A stretch of 64,000 bases of DNA, taken from NCBI RefSeq assembly GCF_002101965.1, contig NZ_LQQA01000030.1, positions 434,001-498,000 on the forward strand, written 5' to 3'. The translations under genes and the position numbers were made by a program. The DNA comes from Mycolicibacterium wolinskyi (GTDB lineage: Bacteria; Actinomycetota; Actinomycetes; Mycobacteriales; Mycobacteriaceae). Positions 40,442 to 49,166 of the stretch are shown here, piece by piece (the stretch's first letter is position 1; every line of letters starts with the position of its first letter). The notes beneath the pieces were generated by a model that saw only the letters and a program-made list of their open reading frames with translations, was not told the origin of the DNA and did no database searches.

Positions 40442-41752
40442 ATCGATACCTCAAGTGCAGTAACGCAGTTCGACGCTCCGTCGGTGATCCGCGCCAAACG
40501 CGACGGCGGTGCGCTGTCCGATGCGGCGATCGACTGGGTGATCGACGCCTACACCAACGGCCGGGTCGCCGAGGAACAGATGTCGGCGCTCCTGATGGCG
40601 ATCTTCCTGCGGGGCATGACGCCGGCCGAGATCGTGCGGTGGACAGCGGCCATGATCACGTCGGGGGAGCGCTTCGACTTCACCGACCTTCGGCGCGACG
40701 GACGGCCACTTGCCTTGGTGGACAAGCATTCCACCGGAGGCGTCGGCGACAAGATCACCATTCCGCTGCTGCCGGTGGTCATGGCGTGCGGCGGGGCCGT
40801 CCCGCAAGCCTCCGGGCGCGGGCTCGGCCATACCGGCGGCACACTCGACAAGCTGGAATCGATTCCCGGCTTCTCCGCCGAGTTGTCGAAAGACCGGATC
40901 AGGCAACAACTTCGCGATGTCGGCGCGGCGATCTTCGCAGCCGGTGAGCTCGCGCCCGCCGACCGGAAGATCTACGCGCTGCGCGACATCACGTCGACGG
41001 TCGACTCGCTGCCACTGATCGCCAGCTCGATCATGAGCAAGAAGCTCGCCGAAGGTGCGCGCGCCCTGGTACTCGACGTCAAGGTGGGCCGCGGGGCGTT
41101 CCTCAAGACCGAACCCGAGTCGCGCGAGCTGGCCCGCACGATGGTCGAGCTCGGAAACGCCAACGGCGTCCCGACGCGCGCTCTGCTCACCGACATGAAC
41201 CGGCCGCTCGGGCGCGCTGTCGGGAATGCGGTGGAGGTGGCCGAGTCGCTGGAGGTGTTGTCCGGCGGTGGGCCGGACGACGTCGTCGCCCTCACACTGG
41301 CACTGGCCACCGAGATGCTCGACGCGGCCGGGATCGACGGCGTGGACCCCGCCGACACACTGCGCGACGGGTCGGCCATGGACCGGTTCCGCGCACTGGT
41401 CGCCGCGCAGGGTGGTGACCTGAGCCAACCCCTTCCCGTCGGATCGGCTCCCGAAACCGTGACCGCGCCGCGCGACGGCGTCATGGGCGACATCGACGCC
41501 ATGGGTGTCGCCATGGCCGCGTGGCGGCTCGGTGCCGGCCGGGCTCAGCCCGGTGAGCCGGTGCAATTCGGTGCGGGGGTGCGCATTCATCGCCGTCCGG
41601 GGGAGCCGGTGTCCGCGGGTGAGACGCTGTTCAGCCTCTACACCGACACCCCCGACCGGTTTCCCGCCGCACTCGCCGAACTCGACGGCGCATGGTCCGT
41701 CGGCGAATCCGCGCCGGCGGACCCGCCGCTGCTCATCGACCGGGTCGGTTAG
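40442..41752 (+). CDS. deoA: Thymidine phosphorylase, apparent ATC start
   Basis: A pyrimidine-nucleoside phosphorylase that cleaves thymidine to thymine and deoxyribose 1-phosphate. The signature VDKHSTGGVGDKITIPLLPVV, the ASGRGLGHTGGTLDKLESI segment and DVKVGRGAFLKT (phosphate/nucleoside site) are intact. The conserved N-terminal FDAPSVIRAKRDGG begins before the first canonical start (GTG 40484). AGGAG (40431-40435) is 6 nt upstream of ATC 40442, while nothing resembling a ribosome-binding site precedes GTG 40484; a pipeline would call 40484 (422 aa) as start. Confidence 0.93.
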   Translation: MDTSSAVTQFDAPSVIRAKRDGGALSDAAIDWVIDAYTNGRVAEEQMSALLMAIFLRGMTPAEIVRWTAAMITSGERFDFTDLRRDGRPLALVDKHSTGGVGDKITIPLLPVVMACGGAVPQASGRGLGHTGGTLDKLESIPGFSAELSKDRIRQQLRDVGAAIFAAGELAPADRKIYALRDITSTVDSLPLIASSIMSKKLAEGARALVLDVKVGRGAFLKTEPESRELARTMVELGNANGVPTRALLTDMNRPLGRAVGNAVEVAESLEVLSGGGPDDVVALTLALATEMLDAAGIDGVDPADTLRDGSAMDRFRALVAAQGGDLSQPLPVGSAPETVTAPRDGVMGDIDAMGVAMAAWRLGAGRAQPGEPVQFGAGVRIHRRPGEPVSAGETLFSLYTDTPDRFPAALAELDGAWSVGESAPADPPLLIDRVG

Positions 41753-42585
41753 GGCGTTGCGAGTGGTGCGGGCGCCGGCGGTGCGGGTGGTGCGGGTGCC
41801 GGTGGAGCCTGTGGTGCGGGTAGCTGGTCCCATTGAGCGGGTGGCGCCGCCGGTGGGCCGGGTTCCAACCCGAGGCGGCTCGCGGCGAAATCGACCCCTT
41901 GGGTGATCAGACCGTCATAGCCGTAGGAGGTGTGCGCGGCGAAATTCAGCCCGTCCGAGCAGACGAAGTCCTCGGGGGCGCACACCTTGAGGGTCTTCGG
42001 CTCGTACTCCGGGCCGATGATGACGGGCGGTTCACCGAGGAAGTTCATCGCCCGGAGGTTCGGCGTCCCGTAGAGCACGACGGCCGCGACGTGCTCGGCG
42101 ATATCGGGCTCCAGCGGTTTGGGCACGGTCGCGGGATCGACCCCGTCGGGTACGGCAGCCGAGGTGACGAAGCCCATGACGGCCGCGCCCTGCGAGTACC
42201 CGCCCAACACCATCTTGGTGTCGGGGCACGTGGCGGCCATTCTCGTGACGTGGGCACCCGCATCGCGGATACCGTCGACACCGGTGGTCCATTGGTCGGT
42301 CGCGGGGTAGTTGACCGGATAGACCCCGAGTGTCTTGTCGCCGACCCGTTGGCGCAGGGAGTCGACGAACGCCTGCCCCGTCGGCCCGACCCCGGGCGGC
42401 TCACCGGTGCCCCGGGCGAACACGACCTCCACGTCGGGACACGGCTCGGCCGATGCCGGCGGGGTGCCGATCGCGAAAAACATCGGCATCATGGCGATTG
42501 CGGCCGCAGTCAGAACATCTACACGCACGTTTCGTATCCTTTGCTGACTCGAAATACCTTGTCGTGCAGTGGCCGGCGTCGTCAT
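41749..42585 (-). CDS. Secreted cutinase family serine esterase
   Basis: A 278-residue secreted esterase. An N-terminal signal (VLTAAAIAMMPMFFAIGTPPASAEP, cleavage near ASA-EP) precedes the catalytic domain, with Ser131 in VLGGYSQGAAV and a probable Asp/His pair in CAPEDFVCSDG...FAAHTSYGYDG. Paired cysteines (CPD...TCPD, CAPEDFVC) are typical. The proline/alanine-rich tail (about 40 residues) resembles cell-wall-associated mycobacterial cutinases. Translationally coupled (ATGA) to the upstream STAS gene. Its end overlaps deoA by 4 nt. Confidence 0.92.
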   Translation of the reverse strand: MTTPATARQGISSQQRIRNVRVDVLTAAAIAMMPMFFAIGTPPASAEPCPDVEVVFARGTGEPPGVGPTGQAFVDSLRQRVGDKTLGVYPVNYPATDQWTTGVDGIRDAGAHVTRMAATCPDTKMVLGGYSQGAAVMGFVTSAAVPDGVDPATVPKPLEPDIAEHVAAVVLYGTPNLRAMNFLGEPPVIIGPEYEPKTLKVCAPEDFVCSDGLNFAAHTSYGYDGLITQGVDFAASRLGLEPGPPAAPPAQWDQLPAPQAPPAPAPPAPPAPAPLATP

Positions 42586-43007
42586 CGACTCCCTGCCACG
42601 TGGTGTGTGGTTGCTCGCCAGTCAGGTAACTTTTGCACCGACGCCAAAGCCGCTGTGAGAGATTCGCTTACCGGCAGCACACCGTCGCGATCGCAGCTTC
42701 TCAGCAGTCGCGACACCGCGCGGCCGGCGACCAGTGACCACCTCACATCGAAATGTGCGCAGCGGGCGTTGACGGTGTGCAGCGCGTTCATGCTTGCGAC
42801 GTCAATGAATTCGACTGCGGTCAAGTCCAACACGAGCCATTCGCAACACATCGCACGGTGGACGTGATCGAGGAGCTGGTCGGCATTGTCGGCGGCGAGT
42901 TTGCCGGCAACACTCAGCAGTCTCCCGGTACGGCCTTGGTGCGTGGTGAAACGGGCGACAGCCTGCTGGGCCGATCCGACGATCGGTGATCTTGATTGTG
43001 TGATCAT
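42582..43007 (-). CDS. STAS-domain protein (anti-sigma factor antagonist-like)
   Basis: A 141-residue protein: LLSVAGKLAADNADQLLDHVHRAMCCEWLVLDLTAVEFIDVASMNALHTV (residues 45-95) is a STAS domain with the Asp-X-Ala-Ser-like site where such proteins are phosphorylated. It is probably part of a partner-switching signal path, but no anti-sigma kinase gene is adjacent. ATG 43007 is used; the longer frame has no better site. The 225 bp to add contain no other gene. The coupling with a cutinase is unusual. Confidence 0.75.
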   Translation of the reverse strand: MITQSRSPIVGSAQQAVARFTTHQGRTGRLLSVAGKLAADNADQLLDHVHRAMCCEWLVLDLTAVEFIDVASMNALHTVNARCAHFDVRWSLVAGRAVSRLLRSCDRDGVLPVSESLTAALASVQKLPDWRATTHHVAGSR

Positions 43008-43232
43008 GACATCGACGACCCCCGAGTCGATGATTCGGTGCCGCTGGGGCAACGCGAAGGTGCCACAGCATGCCAGTGATTTATCGCGGCAGGCTCGGGC
43101 TCAACCTTGTCGCAAAAACTACTCCCACCCGTCAGGGTCGGCAACCGTTTTCGGCGACGAGCCGGTTGAACGGCGGCATAACTGTTCGGGGATCCACCGC
43201 CCGCGATGGGTGACGTCGCGGATGATGGTGAC

Positions 43233-44321
43233 ATGAGTACGCCGCTGACCCTCGACAAGATCCGCCACGCCCCCAAGGCCCTCCTGCATGACCACCTCGA
43301 CGGCGGCCTGCGGCCGGCCACCGTGCTCGATCTGGCCGGGAAGTTCGGCTACGACGACCTGCCCGCCACCGATGTCGACGAGCTGGCGACGTTCTTCCGC
43401 ACGGCAGCGCACAGCGGGTCGCTCGTGCGTTACCTGGAGCCGTTCGCCCACACCGTCGGCGTCATGCAGACTCCCGAGGCGTTGCACCGGGTCGCTCACG
43501 AATGCGTCGAGGATCTGGCCGCCGACAATGTCGTGTACGCCGAGATCCGGTTCGCGCCCGAACTGCACATCGACCGGGGCCTGTCGCTCGACGATGTCGT
43601 TGATTCGGTACTCGCGGGATTCGCCGACGGGGAGAAGGCGGCCGCCGCGGAAGGGCGTTCGATCAAGGTGCGGTGCCTGGTGACGGCGATGCGGCATGCC
43701 GCGCGGTCACGCGAGATCGCGGAGCTGGCAATCCGATTCCGCGACAAAGGCGTGGTGGGCTTCGACATCGCCGGAGCCGAGGCCGGCTACCCTCCCACCC
43801 GTCACCTCGATGCGTTCGAGTACATGCGAAGCAACAACGCGCGCTTCACCATTCACGCCGGTGAGGCGTTCGGTCTGCCGTCCATCCACGAGGCCATCGC
43901 GTTCTGCGGCGCCGACCGGCTGGGGCACGGGGTGCGGATCGTCGACGACATCACCGAACTCGACGACGGCTCGCAGAAACTCGGCCGCCTGGCATCCATC
44001 CTGCGCGACAAGCGCATTCCGCTGGAGATGTGCCCGAGCAGCAACGTGCAGACCGGTGCGGCGCCGAGTATCGCCGAGCACCCGTTCGACCGGCTGGCCC
44101 GGCTGCGGTTCCGCGTCACCGTCAACACCGACAACCGGTTGATGAGCGACACCACCATGAGTCAGGAGATGGCGAGCCTCGTGGAGGAGTTCGGGTACGG
44201 GTGGAGCGACCTGGAGCGATTCACCATCAACGCGATGAAATCAGCGTTCATCCCGTTCGACGAACGGCTCGCGATCATCGACGAGGTCATCAAGCCGCGG
44301 TACGCGGTGCTGGTCGGCTGA
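43233..44321 (+). CDS. add: Adenosine deaminase
   Basis: A 362-residue zinc-dependent purine deaminase converting adenosine/deoxyadenosine to inosine/deoxyinosine. Metal ligands His19 and His21 (LLHDHLDGGL), the HAGEAFG loop, HGVRI and the Asp in TVNTDNRLMS, together with SNVQTG, are all present. ATG 43233 is chosen over GTG/ATG starts further upstream, since family homology starts at LTLDKIRHAPKALLHDHLDG. It completes the nucleoside salvage set with cdd and deoA. Confidence 0.95.
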   Translation: MSTPLTLDKIRHAPKALLHDHLDGGLRPATVLDLAGKFGYDDLPATDVDELATFFRTAAHSGSLVRYLEPFAHTVGVMQTPEALHRVAHECVEDLAADNVVYAEIRFAPELHIDRGLSLDDVVDSVLAGFADGEKAAAAEGRSIKVRCLVTAMRHAARSREIAELAIRFRDKGVVGFDIAGAEAGYPPTRHLDAFEYMRSNNARFTIHAGEAFGLPSIHEAIAFCGADRLGHGVRIVDDITELDDGSQKLGRLASILRDKRIPLEMCPSSNVQTGAAPSIAEHPFDRLARLRFRVTVNTDNRLMSDTTMSQEMASLVEEFGYGWSDLERFTINAMKSAFIPFDERLAIIDEVIKPRYAVLVG

Positions 44322-44336
44322 GGCGGGCGCCTGATC

Positions 44337-46016
44337 TCACGCCGCGCGGTAGACGGTCTGGCCGCCGACGATGGTCTCGACGGGCCGGACCGCCCCGATG
44401 TCGCCCGCGGTGAGAATGTTCTGGTCGAGCACCACCAGGTCGGCCAGCATGCCCTGGGCGATGCGGCCGGTCCGGTCCTGGCCATTGGCGTGGGCCGAAC
44501 CCGCGGTGTAGGCGTGTATCGCCGACGGCAGCGTGATGCCTTCCTGCGGTTGCAGTGGTGTGTCGAAGACGCCGTCGCCGATCGCATGTGGATCGGCGGG
44601 CGTGCCGGTGCGGTGCACGGCCGTGTGGATCGCCCACAACGGGTTCGGATCGGTGACCGGCCAGTCGCTGCCCATCGCCAGGATCGCTCCGTGCCGCTGG
44701 ATCGACGCGAACGGGAAATGCCACGGTTCGCGTTCCGGTCCGAGCAGCGGGAGCTTGCGTTCGACGATCTCTTTGTCCCGTCGCGCCCACAGTGCCTGAA
44801 TGTTGGCGATCACTCCGAGTCGTCCGAATCGGGGGATGTCTTCGGGGTCGACCACATCGAGGTGGGCGATCTGATGCCTGCCGTCGAACTCCGGGTGCTG
44901 AGATATCGCATGTTCGAGTGCGTCGAGACATTCGCGCACCGCACGGTCGCCGACTGCGTGCATGTGGATGCCGAACCTCTCGGCCGCCAGCAGGGCGGTG
45001 ACCTTGCGCAGGTCGTGCGGATCGATGAACGACTGCCCACTCGGGATGTCGTGACCGGACACGGCGCGATAGGGCGCGAGCATCGCGGCCGTGCAGTTCT
45101 CGCAGATGCCGTCCTGCATGACCTTGACCATGCCTGCGGTGAAACGCGAATGACCGGCGCGCTCGCGGCGGGCACACAGGTGGCCGAGCTGCTCGGTCCC
45201 CTGCGCCGCCTCCCACCACAATGCGCCGACCACCCGAGCGGTCAGCTCGCCCGCCTCGTCGGCGTCGACGTAGGTCGGAAAGTTGTCCTTGAGCCCGAAG
45301 AAGTCCGCGCCAACCGCGGCGTCCTGCCAGCCGGTGACACCCACGGAATGCATGCGGCGTTGCGCCTCGAGCAGTGCGCGGCGCATGAATTCCGGTGTCA
45401 CCTCCGGAAGTAGGGCGTTGACGGCGTCGCCGCCGCGATCCAACAGCACCCCGGTCGGTTCGCCCTCGTCGTCGCGGACGATCCGTCCGCCGGCAGGATC
45501 GGCAGTGGCCGCATCGATGCCGGCCAACTCCAAGGCGCGGGTGTTGACCCAGGCGCCGTGGTAGTCGTGACTGGTCAAGATGACGGGCCGATCGGCGACG
45601 ACGGAATCGATGTCGTGGCGCGTGGGGAAGCCGTGCGGAAACGCGTCGCCGTACCAGCCGGCACCGGTGATGACCGCCTCGTCGGGGTGGCCGGCGGCGT
45701 AGTCGGCGACGGCGGTGAGATACGCCTCGCGGCTATGGGCCAGGCCGGAGAGATCGCATCGGAGCGCGGCCATCCCCGCGGCGACCGGATGTGCGTGCGC
45801 GTCGACGAACCCGGGCAGCAGACTCGCTCCGCCGAGATCACTGACCTCGGTGTGCTTGCCGATCATGCTTCGGTCCACGCCGTTGCCGACACCCACGATG
45901 ACGTCGCCCTGCACGGCGACGGTGTCGGCAGGGGAGTCGCCTGGGGCTACGAACACCGCCGCGTTCGTGAAGATGCGGTCGGCGTGCCCGCCGACGGGTG
46001 GAGTGCGATCCGTCAT
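44337..46016 (-). CDS. Amidohydrolase family protein (YtcJ/amidohydrolase-3 type)
   Basis: A 559-residue metal-dependent hydrolase. GFVDAHAHPV is the first metal-binding motif, HMHAVGDRAVRECLDALE and HQIAHLDVV carry later histidines, and AMGSDWPV contains the catalytic aspartate; the C-terminus ILTAGDIGAVRPVETIVGGQTVY closes the composite beta domain. Members hydrolyse N-substituted formamides or other amides; the substrate is not predictable. It is the third gene of a unit with the GMC oxidoreductase (11-nt gap) and an NCS1 permease. Confidence 0.88.
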   Translation of the reverse strand: MTDRTPPVGGHADRIFTNAAVFVAPGDSPADTVAVQGDVIVGVGNGVDRSMIGKHTEVSDLGGASLLPGFVDAHAHPVAAGMAALRCDLSGLAHSREAYLTAVADYAAGHPDEAVITGAGWYGDAFPHGFPTRHDIDSVVADRPVILTSHDYHGAWVNTRALELAGIDAATADPAGGRIVRDDEGEPTGVLLDRGGDAVNALLPEVTPEFMRRALLEAQRRMHSVGVTGWQDAAVGADFFGLKDNFPTYVDADEAGELTARVVGALWWEAAQGTEQLGHLCARRERAGHSRFTAGMVKVMQDGICENCTAAMLAPYRAVSGHDIPSGQSFIDPHDLRKVTALLAAERFGIHMHAVGDRAVRECLDALEHAISQHPEFDGRHQIAHLDVVDPEDIPRFGRLGVIANIQALWARRDKEIVERKLPLLGPEREPWHFPFASIQRHGAILAMGSDWPVTDPNPLWAIHTAVHRTGTPADPHAIGDGVFDTPLQPQEGITLPSAIHAYTAGSAHANGQDRTGRIAQGMLADLVVLDQNILTAGDIGAVRPVETIVGGQTVYRAA

Positions 46017-46027
46017 CGTGAAGTCCT

Positions 46028-47578
46028 TCAGGCTCGGCCGACGGTTACGGTCTGCCGGTCGGCGAGCACCAGTGCACTGGCATGTTCGGCGACCGCCATG
46101 ATCGTTCCGACCGGGTTGACCGAAGGGATGGTGGGGAACACCGAGGCGTCGACGACCCGCAGACCGTCGACCCCGCGGACGCGCAACTGTGAGTCACATA
46201 CCGCCATCGGATCGCCGTCGGCGCCCATCCGACAGGTGCCGGAGACGTGGTACACGGTTTGATGCGTGGCCCGCAGCGCCTCGGAGAGGTCTTCGTCGGA
46301 CTGGGCGTCCGGGCCGGGGAAGACCTCGCGGACCAGCCAGCCCGCCATCGGCTCGGTCGCGGCGATGCGCCGGGCGAGCCGGATACCGGCGATCAGGACC
46401 GCCTCGTCGTGGCCGTCGGGGTCGGTGAAGTAGCGGTAGTCGATCGACGGCCGGTCGGCGGGATCGACCGAGGTGATCCACACGCGTCCGCGGCTGCTCG
46501 GCTTCGCCACGTTCGGTGCTATCGACACGATGCGCTCAGGCATCGTCACCCCGTACGTCACGGCGTGATCGGCCACGGCTTCGACCGGGAAGTGCATCAG
46601 CACGTCGGGCCGGGCGGGGCCGTCGTCCGACAACCGCACCGCGGCACCGGCATCCCAACCGGTCGCGCAGCTGCCGGGGACGTCGGCGCCGGCCTCCCAG
46701 ACGATCAGGCCCTCGGCGTGGTCCATCAGGTTCTCACCGACGCCGGGGGATGCCACCACGGTTCGCACGCCTGCGGCTTCGAGCACGTCACCCGGGCCGA
46801 TTCCCGAGAGCTGCAGCAGCTTTGGGGTATCGATGGCACCGCAGCACACGATGACCTCGCGCTCGGCGCGGAATTCGCGGCGGTCGCCGTGGTCGTCGCG
46901 GGTGATCACCCCGACGACCCTGCCGTCCTCGATCACGAGCCGCTCGGCGTGCCTGCCGTGTTCGACGACGAGGTTGTCGCGGTCGGCGATCGCGTCATGC
47001 AGATAGTGCACCGAGGTGGAGGACCGCAAGTGGTTGTCCGGGGTGTAGCCGATTTCGAAGAAGCCGGCGCCGATTCCGGTGGTGGCGAACTCGGGATCGG
47101 AGTTCCAGGCCCGGCGGGCGGGAAGGTCCAACGCCCGCCGGGCGGAATCGACGACATCGCTGACATACGCGTTGCGGTCCTTGTCGGCGACCGGTCCCAC
47201 CGGAACGCGGAGCCGGTCGAAGGCGCCGTGCACTGTCGCGGCATCCCACCCGGTGACACCCAGGGCTGCCCATTCGTCCAGATCGGCCTTGAGTGGCCGC
47301 CAGGTGATCATCGTGTTGGCCGTCGAGCAGCCGCCGAGTATGCGCATCCTGGCTTGCCGGATACCGGAGTTGCCCCGGTCCTGCGGCACACTGCGGTAGT
47401 CGAGGTCGTATTCGCTCTCAAGCATCTCCGCCCAGCGGCGGATGTCGCGGGCACGGGGCTCGTCCCGGTCGGAGGGGCCTGCTTCCAGCACCGTGACCGT
47501 GATGTCGGGATCTTCCGAGAGCCGGGCCGCGACAATGCATCCGGCGGTTCCGCCGCCGACGATCAGATATTCGCTCAT
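46028..47578 (-). CDS. GMC-family FAD oxidoreductase (choline dehydrogenase-like)
   Basis: A 516-residue flavoprotein. EYLIVGGGTAGCIVAARLSED is the FAD fold, RILGGCSTANTMITWRP the ADP-binding extension, GAIDTPKLLQLSGIGP the second GMC signature, and HVSGTCRMGAD with NPVGTIMAVAEHA holds the catalytic histidine and asparagine. It oxidises an alcohol or amino alcohol. It overlaps the NCS1 permease by ATGA, so it probably acts on an imported compound. Confidence 0.9.
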   Translation of the reverse strand: MSEYLIVGGGTAGCIVAARLSEDPDITVTVLEAGPSDRDEPRARDIRRWAEMLESEYDLDYRSVPQDRGNSGIRQARMRILGGCSTANTMITWRPLKADLDEWAALGVTGWDAATVHGAFDRLRVPVGPVADKDRNAYVSDVVDSARRALDLPARRAWNSDPEFATTGIGAGFFEIGYTPDNHLRSSTSVHYLHDAIADRDNLVVEHGRHAERLVIEDGRVVGVITRDDHGDRREFRAEREVIVCCGAIDTPKLLQLSGIGPGDVLEAAGVRTVVASPGVGENLMDHAEGLIVWEAGADVPGSCATGWDAGAAVRLSDDGPARPDVLMHFPVEAVADHAVTYGVTMPERIVSIAPNVAKPSSRGRVWITSVDPADRPSIDYRYFTDPDGHDEAVLIAGIRLARRIAATEPMAGWLVREVFPGPDAQSDEDLSEALRATHQTVYHVSGTCRMGADGDPMAVCDSQLRVRGVDGLRVVDASVFPTIPSVNPVGTIMAVAEHASALVLADRQTVTVGRA

Positions 47579-48975
47579 GCCCGCACCACCGCGGGCTGCG
47601 CCACCGGTGCCGACACCTTCGAGCGCATGAGCGCGTAATACAACGGGCAGATGACCGCGAGCCCGACGATCCATGAGATGTCCACCCCGCCGAGGGCCGC
47701 CGCCGCGAAACCGGTGAACAACGTGGTGGACAGGAACGGGATCTGCACCGCGATGCCGATGAAGTAGCAGGCAATGGCGACCCAGTTGAACGTACCGTAG
47801 CGGCCGCCATCCCGTTCGAACAAGGCTTCGATGTCGTACTCGCCGTGGCGCAGCAGGTAGTAGTCGACGAGATTGACTGCGGTCCAAGGGATCAGCACAC
47901 ACAGCAGCAACGCCAGGAAGTTCGCGTAGTTGGCCAGGAAGTCGTCGGCGCTCACCAGTGCCGGGATGATCGCGATGACGAACAGGACCACCGCGGTCAC
48001 CGCGCGGCTCATCGCGGCGGGCTGCCAGCGTGGGAACAGGTTCTGGCCCACCGTGATCGTCGACAGCGAACCGCAGTAGAGGTTCATGGCGTTGGTGGCC
48101 GCGATACCGGTCGCGAAGATCGCGAACACGCCCGTGCTGACTCCGTGGGTCAGCGTGGAGAGCCCGACGAGTGTGTCATCGGTCGGCAATGCGGCGCCCA
48201 CCAATACCCCGAGCAACATCGGCAGGACGGAGCCCAGTACACATCCGGCGTACGTGCCCCAGAACGCGGCGCGCTGGCCGGTGTCCTTGGGCATATACCG
48301 GGTGTAGTCGGAAACATAAGGCGCATAGGCGATCTGCCACAGTGCGGCGACCGACAAGGTGGCCATGAACCCGGCCCAGCTGAATCCGTCGGTGTGCCAG
48401 GTGTCGGCGGGTACCCCGTTGACCCAGATCATCCAGACGAATGCGATGACCAGTGCTCCGCCCGCGACGACCGACAGGACCGCGGTCACGCGGTGGATGA
48501 GCCGGTACCCGACGATGGTGGCGACCACGCTGATCAACCCGATGACGGTGATGGACCAGTTGGTCGGCAGCCCGGTCACCTTCGACAGGGCCTGGCCGCC
48601 GAGAACCGCATTGGACGCGAAAAAGCCCAGGTACATGAACACCACGAGGATGACCACGAGAAGGCTTCCGTACGAGCCGAACTGGGCTCTGGTCTGCAGC
48701 ATCTGGGGTACACCCAGCTGGGGCCCCTGTGCGGCGTGCAACGCCATGACCGCACCGCCGATGACGTTGCCCAGCACGATCGCCGAGGCGCCGGCCCACA
48801 GCGGCAAACCGAACACCGTCGTCGCCAGCGCACCGGTGATGATGGTGAGCAGCATGATGTTCGAGCCGAACCAGACGGTGAACAGGTCACGGGCGCGGCC
48901 ATGCCGCTCGTCGAGCGGAACATGCTCGATGGTCCTGCGTTCCACGGATGGCGGCACCGGCGTTTGCTCGTTCAT
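47575..48975 (-). CDS. NCS1-family nucleobase/heterocycle permease (CodB-like)
   Basis: A 466-residue transporter with about 12 helices. RDLFTVWFGSNIMLLTIITGAL, ALHAAQGPQLGVPQM and APYVSDYTRYMPKDTG are signature loops of the purine-cytosine permease family. ATG 48975 is chosen after the start of the conserved N-terminus. It is 52-58% similar by eye to the second NCS1 permease at 61162, with the same loops, so the two are paralogues. It starts an operon with the GMC and amidohydrolase genes. Confidence 0.9.
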   Translation of the reverse strand: MNEQTPVPPSVERRTIEHVPLDERHGRARDLFTVWFGSNIMLLTIITGALATTVFGLPLWAGASAIVLGNVIGGAVMALHAAQGPQLGVPQMLQTRAQFGSYGSLLVVILVVFMYLGFFASNAVLGGQALSKVTGLPTNWSITVIGLISVVATIVGYRLIHRVTAVLSVVAGGALVIAFVWMIWVNGVPADTWHTDGFSWAGFMATLSVAALWQIAYAPYVSDYTRYMPKDTGQRAAFWGTYAGCVLGSVLPMLLGVLVGAALPTDDTLVGLSTLTHGVSTGVFAIFATGIAATNAMNLYCGSLSTITVGQNLFPRWQPAAMSRAVTAVVLFVIAIIPALVSADDFLANYANFLALLLCVLIPWTAVNLVDYYLLRHGEYDIEALFERDGGRYGTFNWVAIACYFIGIAVQIPFLSTTLFTGFAAAALGGVDISWIVGLAVICPLYYALMRSKVSAPVAQPAVVRA

Positions 48976-49166
48976 GTGATGAGTGGCTTTCTCGTGCGGG
49001 CAGTGCGGCATCATGCCGGTGATCGCGACTCCGACCAATTCAGTATTCGCACTGATGCCGTGAACGCAAAATGCATATTTCCGACGTTATTCATCACTTT
49101 TCGAGATGACGAAAACGTTACCGGACCATTGTCGCCGTGTTTCGAATTCGATTGGCGGCTAACAGT

